A DNA stretch of 64,000 nucleotides from Burkholderia puraquae (GCF_002099195.1 NZ_NBYX01000008.1:242284-306283), one strand, 5' to 3'; shown: positions 43,560 to 51,950, counted from the stretch's first letter. Translations and numbers: made by a program. The notes: generated by a model from the sequence alone, not told the origin.

Positions 43560-43827
43560 GCGTGTCTCCTCGAAAGCGGGTTCGTGCGAAAGGGGTGTAC
43601 GCGGCGGCGACCGATGTCGCCTGGTCGACATCCGGCGTCGAATCCAGTATTCGAAGACAAAAAGACGCGGGATAGTGCCAGACGCGAGTAATCGCTTGGG
43701 CCAGTGGTCCACTGCCCGGCGCGGTCCGGTGCTGCCCGGTCAACGCGGCAACGCGGCAACGATCGAAGCGGCAACGCGACCTCGCTCCGTCGCGGCCAAC
43801 GCCCACCGGCCATGACCCGAGCCGGCG

Positions 43828-44949
43828 TCAGCCGTCGACCGGCATCAGCTCGTAACTCGTGCTCCGGCCGCCGGACGACGAACGGCGCAGCACGCCGTGC
43901 TCGACGAGCTCCGTGATGTCCCGCAGCGCGGTGTCTTGCGAGCACTTCGCCAGCGCCGCCCACTTGGTGGAAGTCAGCTTCCCCTCGAAGCCGTCGAGTA
44001 GGCGATTCATGACCTTCACCTGGCGTTCGTTCATCGCGAAACCGGCACGGCGTTGCCAGAAGCGCGCTTTCACCAGCACCGCGTCGAGCGTCGTGTGCGC
44101 ATGATCGATGGCCCGGCCGAGCGCGGTCAGGAACCACGCGAGCCATTCCGTGACGTCGAGCGAGCCGCGCTGCGTCCGCTCCAGCACGTCGTAATACGCG
44201 TTGCGCTCGCGCTGGATTTGCGCGGACAGGCTGTAGAAGCGCTGCGGACTGCGGTCGGCGCGCGCGAGGACCAGATCCCCGAGCGCGCGCGCAATCCGGC
44301 CGTTGCCGTCGTCGAACGGATGGAGCGTGACGAACCACAGGTGAGCGAGGCCGGCCCGGATCAGCAAGGGCTCGACCGGTGCGGCATTGAGCCACGCGAG
44401 AAAGCGCGCGATCTCGCCGGCGAGGCGCGCGGCGGGCGGCGCCTCGAAATGCACGCGCTGCCGGCCGATCGGACCGGACACGACCTGCATCGGCCCGGTG
44501 GCGTCGGTGCGCCAGCCGCCGACCGTGATCCGCGACATCCCCGAGTAGCCGGTCGGAAACAGCGCCGCATGCCACCCGAACAGACGGGCGTCCGTGACCG
44601 GCGCCGCCGCATGGGTCGTCGCATCCAGCACCATGTCGACCACGCCCTCGACGTGACGATCGACCGGCGCCAGCGCGCCGATATCGACCCCGAGCCGGCG
44701 CGCGATCGACGACCGGACCGACGCCACGTTCAGGCTTTCACCCTCGATGGCGCTCGTCTTGACGACGTCTTCCGTCAGCGCGGCCAGACTGGCCTCGTCG
44801 CGCAACGCCAGGCCGACATCCGCCAGCCGCCCGGCCAGCATGCCTTGCGCACGACTGACGTCGGCGAGTGGCGTCGCCAGTGCAGGGAGGTCGAAGCGCC
44901 ACGTGGGCCAGTCGGCCGACTCCCAGATGCAGGTGTAATCTCCGCTCAT
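43828..44949 (-). CDS. Fic family protein with N-terminal inhibitory motif and C-terminal winged helix
   Basis: A 373-residue protein of the DUF4172-Fic type. Domains: DUF4172 at residues 1-75 (start MSGDYTCIWESADWPTWRFD), an inhibitory helix with TSAIEGESL matching (S/T)xxxE(G/N), the Fic core with the full motif HPFDDGNGRIAR (about residues 205-216), and a C-terminal winged-helix at 300-373 (AMNERQVKVMNRLLDGFEGK, then CSQDTALRDITELVEHGVL). The intact motif implies AMP transfer to a protein target, restrained by the class II inhibitory helix. Start 44949 is preceded by the inverted repeat at 44990-45014; the C-terminal winged helix may bind it. Confidence 0.9.
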   Translation of the reverse strand: MSGDYTCIWESADWPTWRFDLPALATPLADVSRAQGMLAGRLADVGLALRDEASLAALTEDVVKTSAIEGESLNVASVRSSIARRLGVDIGALAPVDRHVEGVVDMVLDATTHAAAPVTDARLFGWHAALFPTGYSGMSRITVGGWRTDATGPMQVVSGPIGRQRVHFEAPPAARLAGEIARFLAWLNAAPVEPLLIRAGLAHLWFVTLHPFDDGNGRIARALGDLVLARADRSPQRFYSLSAQIQRERNAYYDVLERTQRGSLDVTEWLAWFLTALGRAIDHAHTTLDAVLVKARFWQRRAGFAMNERQVKVMNRLLDGFEGKLTSTKWAALAKCSQDTALRDITELVEHGVLRRSSSGGRSTSYELMPVDG

Positions 44950-44989
44950 GATGCGGAGATTATCCCACCGATTCACCGCATGACTCAAT

Positions 44990-45014
44990 ATTCTCCGCAC
45001 ATTCTGCGGAGAAT
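44990..45014. promoter_or_regulatory. Palindromic operator-like site upstream of fic
   Basis: Perfect 10-bp arms ATTCTCCGCA (44990-44999) and TGCGGAGAAT (45005-45014) around CATTC. A related half, TGCGGAGATT, recurs at 44951-44960 overlapping the Fic start region. It lies 41-65 bp upstream of the Fic ATG, a promoter position, and between the lysR stop and fic. The arms lack a T-run, so a repressor site is likelier than a terminator. Confidence 0.65.
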
Positions 45015-45043
45015 GGCACCCGCATTCCCCGCAACCCCGTCCG

Positions 45044-45961
45044 TTACCGCGCCCGCCCGGCTCCGCCCTTCCCCGCCGGCGCAGCCTCGCCGAGCCGTTC
45101 CGCGAGAAACCCGATGAACGTGCGCAGCGTGACGAACCCTTCCCGATGCTGCGGAAACACCGCATTGAGCGTGATCGGCGACGGCGCATACGCGTCGAGC
45201 ACCGGCACGAGCGCGCCGCTGTCGAGCGCCGCGCCGACGATGAAATCCGGCAGCAGCGCGATGCCGAGCCCCGCGATCGCCGCGTCGCGCACCACTTCGC
45301 CGTTGTTCGCGACGAGCGGCCCCTGCACGTCGAACGTGCGCGCCACGCCGTCGACGCGAAATTCCCAGCCGATGCGCCGCTCGCGACCGTACAGCACGCA
45401 CGTATGGCTGGCGAGATCGGCCGGCGTCTGCGGCGTGCCCTGCCGCTTCAGGTAGGCGGGGCTCGCACACGCGATCATCCGCCACGCGCCGAGCGGGCGC
45501 GCGATCAGCGTCGAATCCTCGAGCGAGCCGATCCGCAGCACGAGATCGAAGCCCTCGCCGATCAGGTCGACGCGCCGGTCGGTCAGGTCGAGGTTCAGCC
45601 GCACGGCCGGGTGCGCGGACAGGAATGCGGCGATCAGCGGCGACACGTGCGTGATCCCGAACGACAGCGGCGCGCTGATTTTCAGCGACCCGTGCAGCTC
45701 GGTGCTGCGCACCGACATCGCCTGCTCGGCGTCGGCGATCTCCGCGAGGATCCGCTGCGCGCGCGCATAGAACTCCTGCCCCGATTCGGTCACCGCGAGG
45801 TTGCGCGTGTTCCGGTGCAGCAGCCGCACGCCGAGCGACGCCTCCAGCGCCATCGTGCGCCGGCTGACGAACTGCTTGGACAGCATCAGCTGGTCGGCCG
45901 CCGCCGTGAAGCTGCCCGCATCGACCGTCGCGACGAAGATCCTGAGATCGTTGAGTTCCAT
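45044..45961 (-). CDS. LysR family transcriptional regulator
   Basis: A 305-residue LTTR. The HTH is MELNDLRIFVATVDAGSFTA, then LSKQFVSRRTMALEASLGVR. The effector-binding domain begins LHGSLKISAPLSFGITHVSP and includes LVLRIGSLEDSTLIARPLGA, the CrgA/AaeR-type. Start 45961 is preferred to a GTG at 45970 because MELNDLRIF is the family start. It is divergent from pirin across 128 bp that hold a palindrome and promoter, the standard arrangement for LysR control of the neighbouring operon. Confidence 0.93.
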   Translation of the reverse strand: MELNDLRIFVATVDAGSFTAAADQLMLSKQFVSRRTMALEASLGVRLLHRNTRNLAVTESGQEFYARAQRILAEIADAEQAMSVRSTELHGSLKISAPLSFGITHVSPLIAAFLSAHPAVRLNLDLTDRRVDLIGEGFDLVLRIGSLEDSTLIARPLGAWRMIACASPAYLKRQGTPQTPADLASHTCVLYGRERRIGWEFRVDGVARTFDVQGPLVANNGEVVRDAAIAGLGIALLPDFIVGAALDSGALVPVLDAYAPSPITLNAVFPQHREGFVTLRTFIGFLAERLGEAAPAGKGGAGRAR

Positions 45962-45985
45962 ATTGTCCACTCCATAGCGACAGTC

Positions 45986-46023
45986 ATTATCTCTACAGCC
46001 ATTTATTTGTCAAATCGATTGAC
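45986..46023 (-). promoter_or_regulatory. lysR promoter overlapped by a LysR-type palindrome
   Basis: On the minus strand TTGACA (46013-46008) and GATAAT (45991-45986) are separated by 16 bp, a near-consensus sigma-70 promoter for lysR. The palindrome GTCAAATCGATTGAC (46009-46023) overlaps its -35, suggesting autorepression and activation of the divergent pirin gene. Confidence 0.7.
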
Positions 46024-46089
46024 CTAAGATTCATCTCAACGAACGGCCGGGCTCACTTCCGAGGTCCGGCGTCTTGAGGAACAAAAATC

Positions 46090-46815
46090 ATGATCGAAAC
46101 CCGTGCAGCAAACCAACGTGGCCGTGCGGAGCATGGCTGGCTCAGCTCCCGTCATACGTTTTCGTTCGCGAATTACTACGATCCGAAGCAAGTCGGCTTC
46201 TCCGACCTGCTGGTGATCAACGACGACCGCGTCGCACCGGGCCGCGGCTTCGGCACGCACCCGCACCGCGACATGGAAATCCTGTCGTACGTGCTCGACG
46301 GCGCGCTGGAACACAAGGACTCGATGGGCACCGGTTCGGTGATCGTGCCGGGCGACGTGCAGCTGATGAGCGCGGGCACCGGCGTGCGCCACAGCGAGTT
46401 CAACCACTCGCCGGAACTGCCGGTCCACTTCCTGCAGATCTGGGTCGGGCCGGCCGAAAAGGGTGCCGAGCCGCGTTATCAGCAGACGAACGTCACGGCC
46501 GACGACAAGCGCGGCAAGCTCGCGCTCGTCGTCTCACCGAACGGCGACGCCGGTTCGCTGAAGATCCGGCAGGACACGCGGATCTACGCGGGCCTGTTCG
46601 ACGGCGCTGAACGCGCGACGCTGGAACTGGCGCCGAACCGCTTTGCTTACGTGCACGTGGCACGCGGCAGCGTGACGGTCAACGGCGTGACGCTCGGCGA
46701 AGGCGACGGCGTGCGCATTCGCGACGAACAGGCGCTGACGTTCGCCGACGGGAAGGATGCCGAAGTGCTGGTGTTCGACCTGCGTCCGGTCGAAGTAACG
46801 GCCGAGTGGGCATAA
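46090..46815 (+). CDS. Pirin family cupin protein
   Basis: A 241-residue bicupin of the pirin/YhhW type. The metal-site pattern is in GRGFGTHPHRDMEILSYVLD (His, His, and later Glu) and GTGVRHSEFNHSPELPVHFL. N-terminus HGWLSSRHTFSFANYYDPKQ is diagnostic. YhhW-type pirins can have quercetinase activity; others bind regulators. The C-terminal cupin ends with EVLVFDLRPVEVTAEW. First gene of a pirin-wrbA pair divergent from lysR. Confidence 0.92.
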   Translation: MIETRAANQRGRAEHGWLSSRHTFSFANYYDPKQVGFSDLLVINDDRVAPGRGFGTHPHRDMEILSYVLDGALEHKDSMGTGSVIVPGDVQLMSAGTGVRHSEFNHSPELPVHFLQIWVGPAEKGAEPRYQQTNVTADDKRGKLALVVSPNGDAGSLKIRQDTRIYAGLFDGAERATLELAPNRFAYVHVARGSVTVNGVTLGEGDGVRIRDEQALTFADGKDAEVLVFDLRPVEVTAEWA

Positions 46816-46832
46816 AGCCCGTTCGGGAAACC

Positions 46833-46859
46833 GGGCCCCGCTGAACGCGGGGCCCTTTT
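46833..46859 (+). terminator. Rho-independent terminator between pirin and wrbA
   Basis: Perfect 9-bp stem GGGCCCCGC/GCGGGGCCC (46833-46841, 46847-46855), 5-nt loop, followed by TTTT. It lies 17 bp after pirin and 17 bp before wrbA, so it should attenuate read-through within the pair. Confidence 0.9.
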
Positions 46860-46876
46860 AATCGGAGATTCGCAAC

Positions 46877-47479
46877 ATGGCCAAGGTACTCGTTCTTTAC
46901 TACTCGTCCTACGGGCACGTCGAAACGATGGCGCAGCACATCGCGGAAGGCGCGCAATCGGTGGCGGGCGTCGAGGTCACGCTCAAGCGCGTGCCGGAAA
47001 CGATCCCCGCCGACCAGGCCCGCGCGATCGGCGTGAAGGTCGACCAGGCTGCACCGGTCGCGACGGTGGACGAGCTCGCCGACTACGATGCGATCATCTT
47101 CGGCACGCCGACCCGCTTCGGCAACATGGCCGGCCAGATGCGCACGTTCCTCGACCAGACCGGCGGCCTGTGGATGAAGGGTGCGCTCGTCGGCAAGATC
47201 GGCAGCGTGTTCGCGTCGACCGGCACGCAGCACGGCGGCCAGGAAACGACGATCACGTCGTTCCACACGACGCTGCTCCACCACGGGATGGTGATCGTGG
47301 GCGTGCCGTATGCGTGCAGCGGCCTCGTCAACATGAACGAAATCACCGGCGGCACGCCGTACGGCGCGACCACGCTCGCGGGCGCGGACGGCAGCCGCCA
47401 GCCGAGCGCGAACGAGCTCGACATCGCGCGCTACCAGGGCAAGCACGTCGCGGAACTCGCGAGCAAGCTCGCGTCGTAA
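46877..47479 (+). CDS. wrbA: NAD(P)H:quinone oxidoreductase WrbA
   Basis: A 200-residue flavodoxin-like tetrameric quinone reductase. FMN-binding phosphate loop: [20 protein letters not shown]; then [20 protein letters not shown] and [20 protein letters not shown], followed by [13 protein letters not shown] and [20 protein letters not shown]. All are highly typical of type IV NQOs. Start 46877 has CGGAGA upstream. It detoxifies quinones by two-electron reduction, consistent with the neighbouring pirin and LysR regulator. Confidence 0.95.
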   Translation: MAKVLVLYYSSYGHVETMAQHIAEGAQSVAGVEVTLKRVPETIPADQARAIGVKVDQAAPVATVDELADYDAIIFGTPTRFGNMAGQMRTFLDQTGGLWMKGALVGKIGSVFASTGTQHGGQETTITSFHTTLLHHGMVIVGVPYACSGLVNMNEITGGTPYGATTLAGADGSRQPSANELDIARYQGKHVAELASKLAS

Positions 47480-47520
47480 CGCGCCGGCCTGGCAGTTCGG
47501 GCAGCCCCGCGCACGCGCGA

Positions 47521-47547
47521 ACGGCGCCGGTCGATCCGGCGCCGTTT
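47521..47547 (+). terminator. Rho-independent terminator after wrbA
   Basis: A 10-bp perfect stem, ACGGCGCCGG (47521-47530) and CCGGCGCCGT (47536-47545), around TCGAT, followed by TTT. It may also serve the convergent small secreted protein gene ending at 47570. Confidence 0.75.
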
Positions 47548-47569
47548 GCGCTGTGCCCCGACCCGGCCG

Positions 47570-47875
47570 TTACTGCCCCGACGCCGGCGCGGCCGGCGCC
47601 GCCTTCGTCGCGGGCGCCTTCTGCGCGGCGTTCTGCGGATAGTTGCTCTGGTCGTTGGTCAGCCGGTAGCCGCTGCCCGTTCCGATCGCCTTCAGGTCCG
47701 ACGCGTGCCGCGCCCGGGCGGCCTTGCGGGCGGCCTTCTTCTGCGCCTTGTCGAGCTGCTTCTGCGTCGGCGCGGACGCCGGATCCTGCGCGTATGCCGC
47801 CGGCGCGGCGGTCAACAGCAGACCGAACGACGCCGTTACTGCTACTGCCACTGAAACCACGCGAGACTGCTTCAT
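47570..47875 (-). CDS. Small exported protein, function unknown
   Basis: A 101-residue protein with a signal peptide (MKQSRVVSVAVAVTASFGLL, cleavage near AYAQ). The mature part is highly basic (KQLDKAQKKAARKAARARHA) and ends in an Ala/Pro tail. AAGGAGAT precedes the start at 47875. It resembles the small Burkholderia periplasmic proteins of unknown function. Convergent with wrbA. Confidence 0.75.
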   Translation of the reverse strand: MKQSRVVSVAVAVTASFGLLLTAAPAAYAQDPASAPTQKQLDKAQKKAARKAARARHASDLKAIGTGSGYRLTNDQSNYPQNAAQKAPATKAAPAAPASGQ

Positions 47876-48105
47876 GGCCGGATCTCCTTGTCGATTGTTG
47901 ATAATGGGTCGGACACCGGCGCGCACACGATCGCTTGCGACATCGGCGCCGTTGCAACGTTAGCCGATCAGTATTCAGTTGTCCGTGTGCGTTCCTGAAT
48001 TCTCCTGATAACGGCAACGATACGTACACACCGCGCACGCCGCCGTTCCGGCGCCTCGCCTGCGCCATCAGGGAAACCGATAACCCGGCCTGGCCCGGCC
48101 GGCGC

Positions 48106-48840
48106 TCAGACCCAGCGCGACAGCACCGGCAGCAGGATCGGCACGACGAAGGCCGTCAGCACGCCGTTCAGCCCCATCCCGAGCCCGGCGAACGCGCCGG
48201 CCTCCTCGCTGACCTGAAACGCGCGCGCGGTGCCGATCCCGTGCGACGCGACGCCGAGCGCAAACCCGCGCACGGCCGGTTCGTCGACGCGCAGTGCGTT
48301 GAGGATTCCGCGCGCGCACACGGCCCCGAAGATTCCGGTCGAGATCACGAGCACGGCGGTGAGCGACGGAATCCCGCCGATTTCCGCCGCGACGGCCATC
48401 GCGATCGGCGTCGTCGCCGATTTTGGCGCGAGCGACGCGATCGTCTGGTGCGACGCGCCGAACAGCGCCGCGATGCCGACCGCCGACACGATCGCGGTCA
48501 GCGAACCCGCGAGCAGGCCGACCAGCAGCGGCACCGCGGCGCGGCGCAGCTTCGACCACTGGCGGTACAGCGGCAGCGCGAGCGCGACGGTCGCGGGGCC
48601 GAGCAGGAAGTGGACGAACTGCGCACCTTCGAAATATGTCGGGTACGGCGTATGCGTGATCGTCAGCAGCACGACGATCAGCGCAACCGCGATCAGCACC
48701 GGGTTCGCGAGCGGGTTGAAGCGCGCCCGCGCGTAGACGGCCTGCGCGAGCAAATAGGCGATCAGCGTGATGGTCAGGCCCAGCAACGGGCTCGCGGCGA
48801 GATAGACCCAGATCGCGCCGAGCTTCGGGAAGGCCGTCAT
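48106..48840 (-). CDS. lrgB: LrgB/CidB family membrane protein
   Basis: A 244-residue protein of the LrgB family, about eight helices. Characteristic: NPLANPVLIAVALIVVLLTI, YFEGAQFVHFLLGPATVALA, then LAPKSATTPIAMAVAAEIGG and VSEEAGAFAGLGMGLNGVLT, the conserved glycine-rich ends. Members modulate murein hydrolase activity/cell death or export of glycolate and pyruvate. The start overlaps lrgA by 4 bp, so the two are coupled. Confidence 0.92.
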   Translation of the reverse strand: MTAFPKLGAIWVYLAASPLLGLTITLIAYLLAQAVYARARFNPLANPVLIAVALIVVLLTITHTPYPTYFEGAQFVHFLLGPATVALALPLYRQWSKLRRAAVPLLVGLLAGSLTAIVSAVGIAALFGASHQTIASLAPKSATTPIAMAVAAEIGGIPSLTAVLVISTGIFGAVCARGILNALRVDEPAVRGFALGVASHGIGTARAFQVSEEAGAFAGLGMGLNGVLTAFVVPILLPVLSRWV

Positions 48841-49208
48841 TGCGTACCCTCCGCCGCGCCGCCCGCACGCCGCTGGCGGCGAAGCAGCGCACGCGTGACG
48901 AGCGCCGTCACGGCGATCGCGAGCGTGGTGCTGACGGCCAGCGCGACGACGACCGCGACCGCATCGCCGCGCACGCGGTCGGCCGACACCATGATGCCGA
49001 CGCCGGCCGGCACGAACAGCAGCGACAGGTGCCGCAGCAACTCGAGCGCGGTCGGCTCGATCGCGTCGGCCACCTGCGGGCGCAGCATCACGAAGCCGAA
49101 CAGCAGCAACATGCCGATCACGGGGCCCGGCACCGGCAGGCCGAACAGATAGGACACGCCTTCCCCGAGACACTGGAAGGTCAGCAAGACCGCGAACGCC
49201 TGCAGCAT
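48837..49208 (-). CDS. lrgA: LrgA/CidA family holin-like protein
   Basis: A 123-residue membrane protein of the CidA/LrgA family. Family marks: TFQCLGEGVSYLFGLPVPGP, then VIGMLLLFGFVMLRPQV and LRHLSLLFVPAGVGIMVSAD. It is the first gene of lrgAB. Start 49208 gives MLQAFAVLLTF; an open frame further upstream is Arg/Pro rich and not family-like. The promoter must lie in the next 395 bp. Confidence 0.92.
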   Translation of the reverse strand: MLQAFAVLLTFQCLGEGVSYLFGLPVPGPVIGMLLLFGFVMLRPQVADAIEPTALELLRHLSLLFVPAGVGIMVSADRVRGDAVAVVVALAVSTTLAIAVTALVTRALLRRQRRAGGAAEGTQ

Positions 49209-49603
49209 GAAACGCTTCTCCCGAACGTGGCTGCGCTGCCGTGCGGCCGCGCGACCGATGGCCGGCGGATGGCCGCGCCGGCGTGGACGATACGCGCGAT
49301 CGTACCAACAATGCCCGCGGGGCGGGGCGCCAGCGCGTACGACGCGAGCGGCCAACGCCACGATGTGCAGCACAGCGCGAAGCCGGCGATGCGGCGCGGT
49401 TCGCGAAGGGGAACGTGTTGCTGAACTGGGACGGAAATCGCGGAAGGTCGCGGTGTGCGGTGTGCGGTGTGCAGGCCGGCCCATTCGCCCGGCTTGCCCG
49501 CGGCATGCAACAAAGGCGGGCATTTGCCCGCCGCTTCGTCATCCGCACCCGCGCCGCCCCACCCCCACTGCCGCAGGGATAGCGCGAGTGCGAACCCGCC
49601 GCG
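49209..49603. other. Non-coding interval with a heptamer repeat, upstream of lrgAB
   Basis: About 395 bp, GC-rich, no supportable gene. Contains CGGTGTG x3 (49451-49471). It must hold the lrgA promoter; none was identified. Confidence 0.45.
49451..49471. repeat. Tandem heptamer repeat, CGGTGTG x3
   Basis: Three perfect copies of a 7-bp unit in non-coding DNA upstream of lrgAB. Confidence 0.85.
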
Positions 49604-50638
49604 TTACTTCAGCCGCGTCGCGATCTCGTTCGCCATCGCCTTCGTCGCGGCCTTCGTTGGCGCATCCGTGGCCAGTGCGTTCAGCAGGCCGAAATCGTGG
49701 ATCGTGCCATCGTAACGCGTGGTCGTTGCCTCGACACCGGCCGCATCGAGCTTGCGGCCATACGCTTCGCCTTCGTCACGCAGCACGTCGAACTGCGCGA
49801 CCTGGATCAGCGCGGGCGGCAGGCCCTTCAGCTGCGCGGTGCTCGCGCGCAGCGGCGACGCGTAGATCTCGTTGCGTTGCGCTTCGTTCTTCGTATAGGC
49901 GTCCCAGAACCACTTCATCAGCGGCCGCGTCAGGAAATGACCCTCCTGGTATGCGTTGTACGAACCCGTGTTGAAGTTGTGGTCGGTGACCGGCCACATC
50001 AGCCCCTGGAAGCGGATCGCGGGGCCGCCCTTGTCCTTCGCCATCAGCGCCACCACGGCCGCCATGTTCCCGCCGACGCTGTTGCCGACCACCGCGAGGC
50101 GGCTGCCGTCGACACCGATCTCCGCGCCATGCGCGGCCACCCACTTCGTTGCCGCATATGCCTGGTTGATCGCGACCGGGTAATGCGCTTCCGGCGACGG
50201 CGTGTAGTTCACGAACACCGCGACGGCGCCCGATTGCACGACGAGGTCGCGCACGAGGCGCTCGTGCGTCGGGAAATCTCCGAGCACCCAGCCGCCGCCG
50301 TGAATGAACATGAACACCGGCAGCGCGCCCGTCGCGCCTTGCGGGCGGACGATCGTGACCGGCACGGACAAGCCGTCCTGTTCGATCGTGCGGTTCGACA
50401 CGTCGATGCCCGACAGGTCGACCTTCGTGCCGTTCTGCGCGTCGACCAGCACCTGGCGCGCCTTCGCGGGGCTCAGCGTTTCGAGGCCCGGGCCTTTCTG
50501 GCCGTTCAGCGCGGCGAGGAACGCGCTCGTCGTCGCATCGGGCCGGACGGCTTCGGCGCCGGCGGCGAACGCGGTGGTCGTGGCGGACAGTGCGGCGGCG
50601 ACGGCGGCAGCGATCAGCAGCGGCTTGACGATCTTCAT
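49604..50638 (-). CDS. Secreted alpha/beta hydrolase, HSL-type esterase/lipase
   Basis: A 344-residue esterase with a signal peptide (LLIAAAVAAALSATTTAFAA). The oxyanion hole motif HGGGW is in VFMFIHGGGWVLGDFPTHER (about residues 112-131), the nucleophile serine is in AVVGNSVGGNMAAVVALMAK (GxSxG as GNSVG), the acid is in AQFDVLRDEGEAYGRKLDAA and the histidine is in TIHDFGLL. It is 65 bp downstream of ohr on the same strand, so probably co-transcribed and under the TetR-like regulator. Substrate unknown. Confidence 0.9.
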   Translation of the reverse strand: MKIVKPLLIAAAVAAALSATTTAFAAGAEAVRPDATTSAFLAALNGQKGPGLETLSPAKARQVLVDAQNGTKVDLSGIDVSNRTIEQDGLSVPVTIVRPQGATGALPVFMFIHGGGWVLGDFPTHERLVRDLVVQSGAVAVFVNYTPSPEAHYPVAINQAYAATKWVAAHGAEIGVDGSRLAVVGNSVGGNMAAVVALMAKDKGGPAIRFQGLMWPVTDHNFNTGSYNAYQEGHFLTRPLMKWFWDAYTKNEAQRNEIYASPLRASTAQLKGLPPALIQVAQFDVLRDEGEAYGRKLDAAGVEATTTRYDGTIHDFGLLNALATDAPTKAATKAMANEIATRLK

Positions 50639-50703
50639 GATGTAACTCCTTGGCTCAACCTGTGAATGACGATGTGACGATTAATTATTCGGAATGCGTA
50701 CGA

Positions 50704-51129
50704 TCAGGCGAGCGTGAGCGTGACGTCGATGTTGCCGCGCGTCGCGTTCGAGTACGGACACACGAGGTGCGCGCGGTCGATCAGCGTTTGCGCGACATCG
50801 CGATCGAGGCCCGGCAGCGAGATCTTCAGTTCGACTTCGATGCCGAAGCCGTTCGGGATCGCGCCGATGCCGACGCTGCCTTCGATCGCGGCGTCCGCGG
50901 GGATCGCGATCTTGTCGCGCGCCGCGACGAACTTCATCGCGCCGATGAAGCACGCGCTGTAGCCGGCGGCGAACAGTTGCTCGGGGTTCGCGCCCGCACC
51001 GCCCGCGCCGCCGAGTTCGCGCGGCGTGGTCAGCTTCAGGTCGAGGCCGCTTTCGGGCACCGTCGCACGGCCGTCACGGCCGCCGGTGGCTTTTGCATGG
51101 GCGCGGTACAGCACTTTTTCGATCGACAT
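50704..51129 (-). CDS. ohr: Organic hydroperoxide resistance protein, OsmC/Ohr family
   Basis: A 141-residue Ohr-type thiol peroxidase. The two redox cysteines are in [10 protein letters not shown] (about residue 60) and [10 protein letters not shown] (about residue 124); [14 protein letters not shown] and [10 protein letters not shown] are diagnostic for Ohr. It reduces organic hydroperoxides using lipoylated protein electrons in homologues. Start 51129 with AGGAGT upstream. Typical Ohr genes are controlled by MarR-type OhrR; here a TetR-type gene and three palindromes replace it. Confidence 0.92.
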   Translation of the reverse strand: MSIEKVLYRAHAKATGGRDGRATVPESGLDLKLTTPRELGGAGGAGANPEQLFAAGYSACFIGAMKFVAARDKIAIPADAAIEGSVGIGAIPNGFGIEVELKISLPGLDRDVAQTLIDRAHLVCPYSNATRGNIDVTLTLA

Positions 51130-51214
51130 GACAGACTCCTTTTTCAGCAAATGAATGAAACAGCCTTCGAACCGGGAACCGCGTGCCGGCGGCTTCTTCG
51201 CCGGCTTCGCATTT

Positions 51215-51240
51215 GTTTATCTACTCATAGATAGATAAAC
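51215..51240. promoter_or_regulatory. TetR-type operator, site 1
   Basis: GTTTATCTA (51215-51223) and TAGATAAAC (51232-51240) form a perfect inverted repeat, with TATCTA/TAGATA nested at tighter register. It lies 86-111 bp upstream of ohr. Confidence 0.7.
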
Positions 51241-51253
51241 ATCCCCAAAAAAT

Positions 51254-51274
51254 GCAGAGGATCGATTCCTCTGC
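51254..51274. promoter_or_regulatory. Hairpin between the two operators
   Basis: Perfect arms GCAGAGGA (51254-51261) and TCCTCTGC (51267-51274) with loop TCGAT. It sits between operator sites 1 and 2, in the leader of ohr or in a terminator position for the tetR transcript; without a T-run its role is unclear. Confidence 0.5.
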
Positions 51275-51284
51275 GCCAGCCATC

Positions 51285-51304
51285 TATCTACTACATGATA
51301 GATA
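51285..51304. promoter_or_regulatory. TetR-type operator, site 2
   Basis: TATCTA (51285-51290) and TAGATA (51299-51304) separated by 8 bp. It lies 156-175 bp upstream of ohr and 53 bp downstream of the tetR stop. Confidence 0.65.
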
Positions 51305-51356
51305 ACAAGATTCAATAAAAGGGCGGCGAACCGCCCCACCGCTCGCGCGCCGCCCG

Positions 51357-51923
51357 TCAGGGCCGCGCTTTCCAGACGGCCTCGACATCCTCGAGACGCG
51401 CCCGCGTATGAAACAGCCGGCTGGCCAGCACGCTGCCCTGGAACGCCGCGTACAGCGTGCGCGCCGCCGTGTCCGGCTCGCCGCTGAACTGCAGCGTGCC
51501 TTCCTTCGCGCCTTGCGCCAGCAATTCTGCGAGCCAGCGCTCGTTGGCCGTGAAGAACGCCTGCACCGCCTGCCGAACGTTCTCCGGCAGCGTTTCGATG
51601 TCGGACGCGAGCATCCCGCACAGGCAGATCAGGTTGCCGTCTCCCAGCGTGCGGCCGAACATCTTCGTGTACAGGCTCAGCTTCACGTCGGCCGGCAGCG
51701 CCGGATCGATCGCCCGCACGTCCGCGAGGACTTCGTCGCTGTAGGCCGCCACCGCTTCCAGTACCAGATCGTCCTTCGACGGGAAGTAGTAGTGGATGCT
51801 CGACGTCTTCACGCCCACCAAGTCGGACAAGTCTCGATAGCTGAAGCCGTTGTAACCGCGCTGCATCATCAGCGTGATCGCGTGGTCGAGAATCTGTTCG
51901 CGGACGGTCGGTTTCGTTTCCAT
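51357..51923 (-). CDS. TetR family transcriptional regulator
   Basis: A 188-residue repressor. The HTH is at residues 8-50: ILDHAITLMMQRGYNGFSYR, then DLSDLVGVKTSSIHYYFPSK. The C-terminal ligand domain (TetR_C_6/AefR-like) has LSLYTKMFGRTLGDGNLICL and a cysteine pair in LICLCGMLASD. Start 51923. Operator site 3 overlaps its promoter and sites 1 and 2 precede ohr, so it probably represses itself and the ohr-esterase operon, which run the same way. Confidence 0.92.
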   Translation of the reverse strand: METKPTVREQILDHAITLMMQRGYNGFSYRDLSDLVGVKTSSIHYYFPSKDDLVLEAVAAYSDEVLADVRAIDPALPADVKLSLYTKMFGRTLGDGNLICLCGMLASDIETLPENVRQAVQAFFTANERWLAELLAQGAKEGTLQFSGEPDTAARTLYAAFQGSVLASRLFHTRARLEDVEAVWKARP

Positions 51924-51934
51924 GGAGTGAACTT

Positions 51935-51950
51935 TATCTACTCATAGATA
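51935..51950. promoter_or_regulatory. TetR-type operator, site 3
   Basis: TATCTA, CTCA, TAGATA (51935-51950), the tight-register form of site 1, 12 bp upstream of the tetR start, so an autoregulatory site. Confidence 0.75.

Noticed and set aside
40164..43691. A 1175-codon open frame on the plus strand, antisense to the symporter/amidohydrolase/GTPase operon
   Set aside because: Arg/His/Asp-rich composition typical of the antisense frame of GC-rich genes; the opposite strand encodes three well-recognised families throughout.
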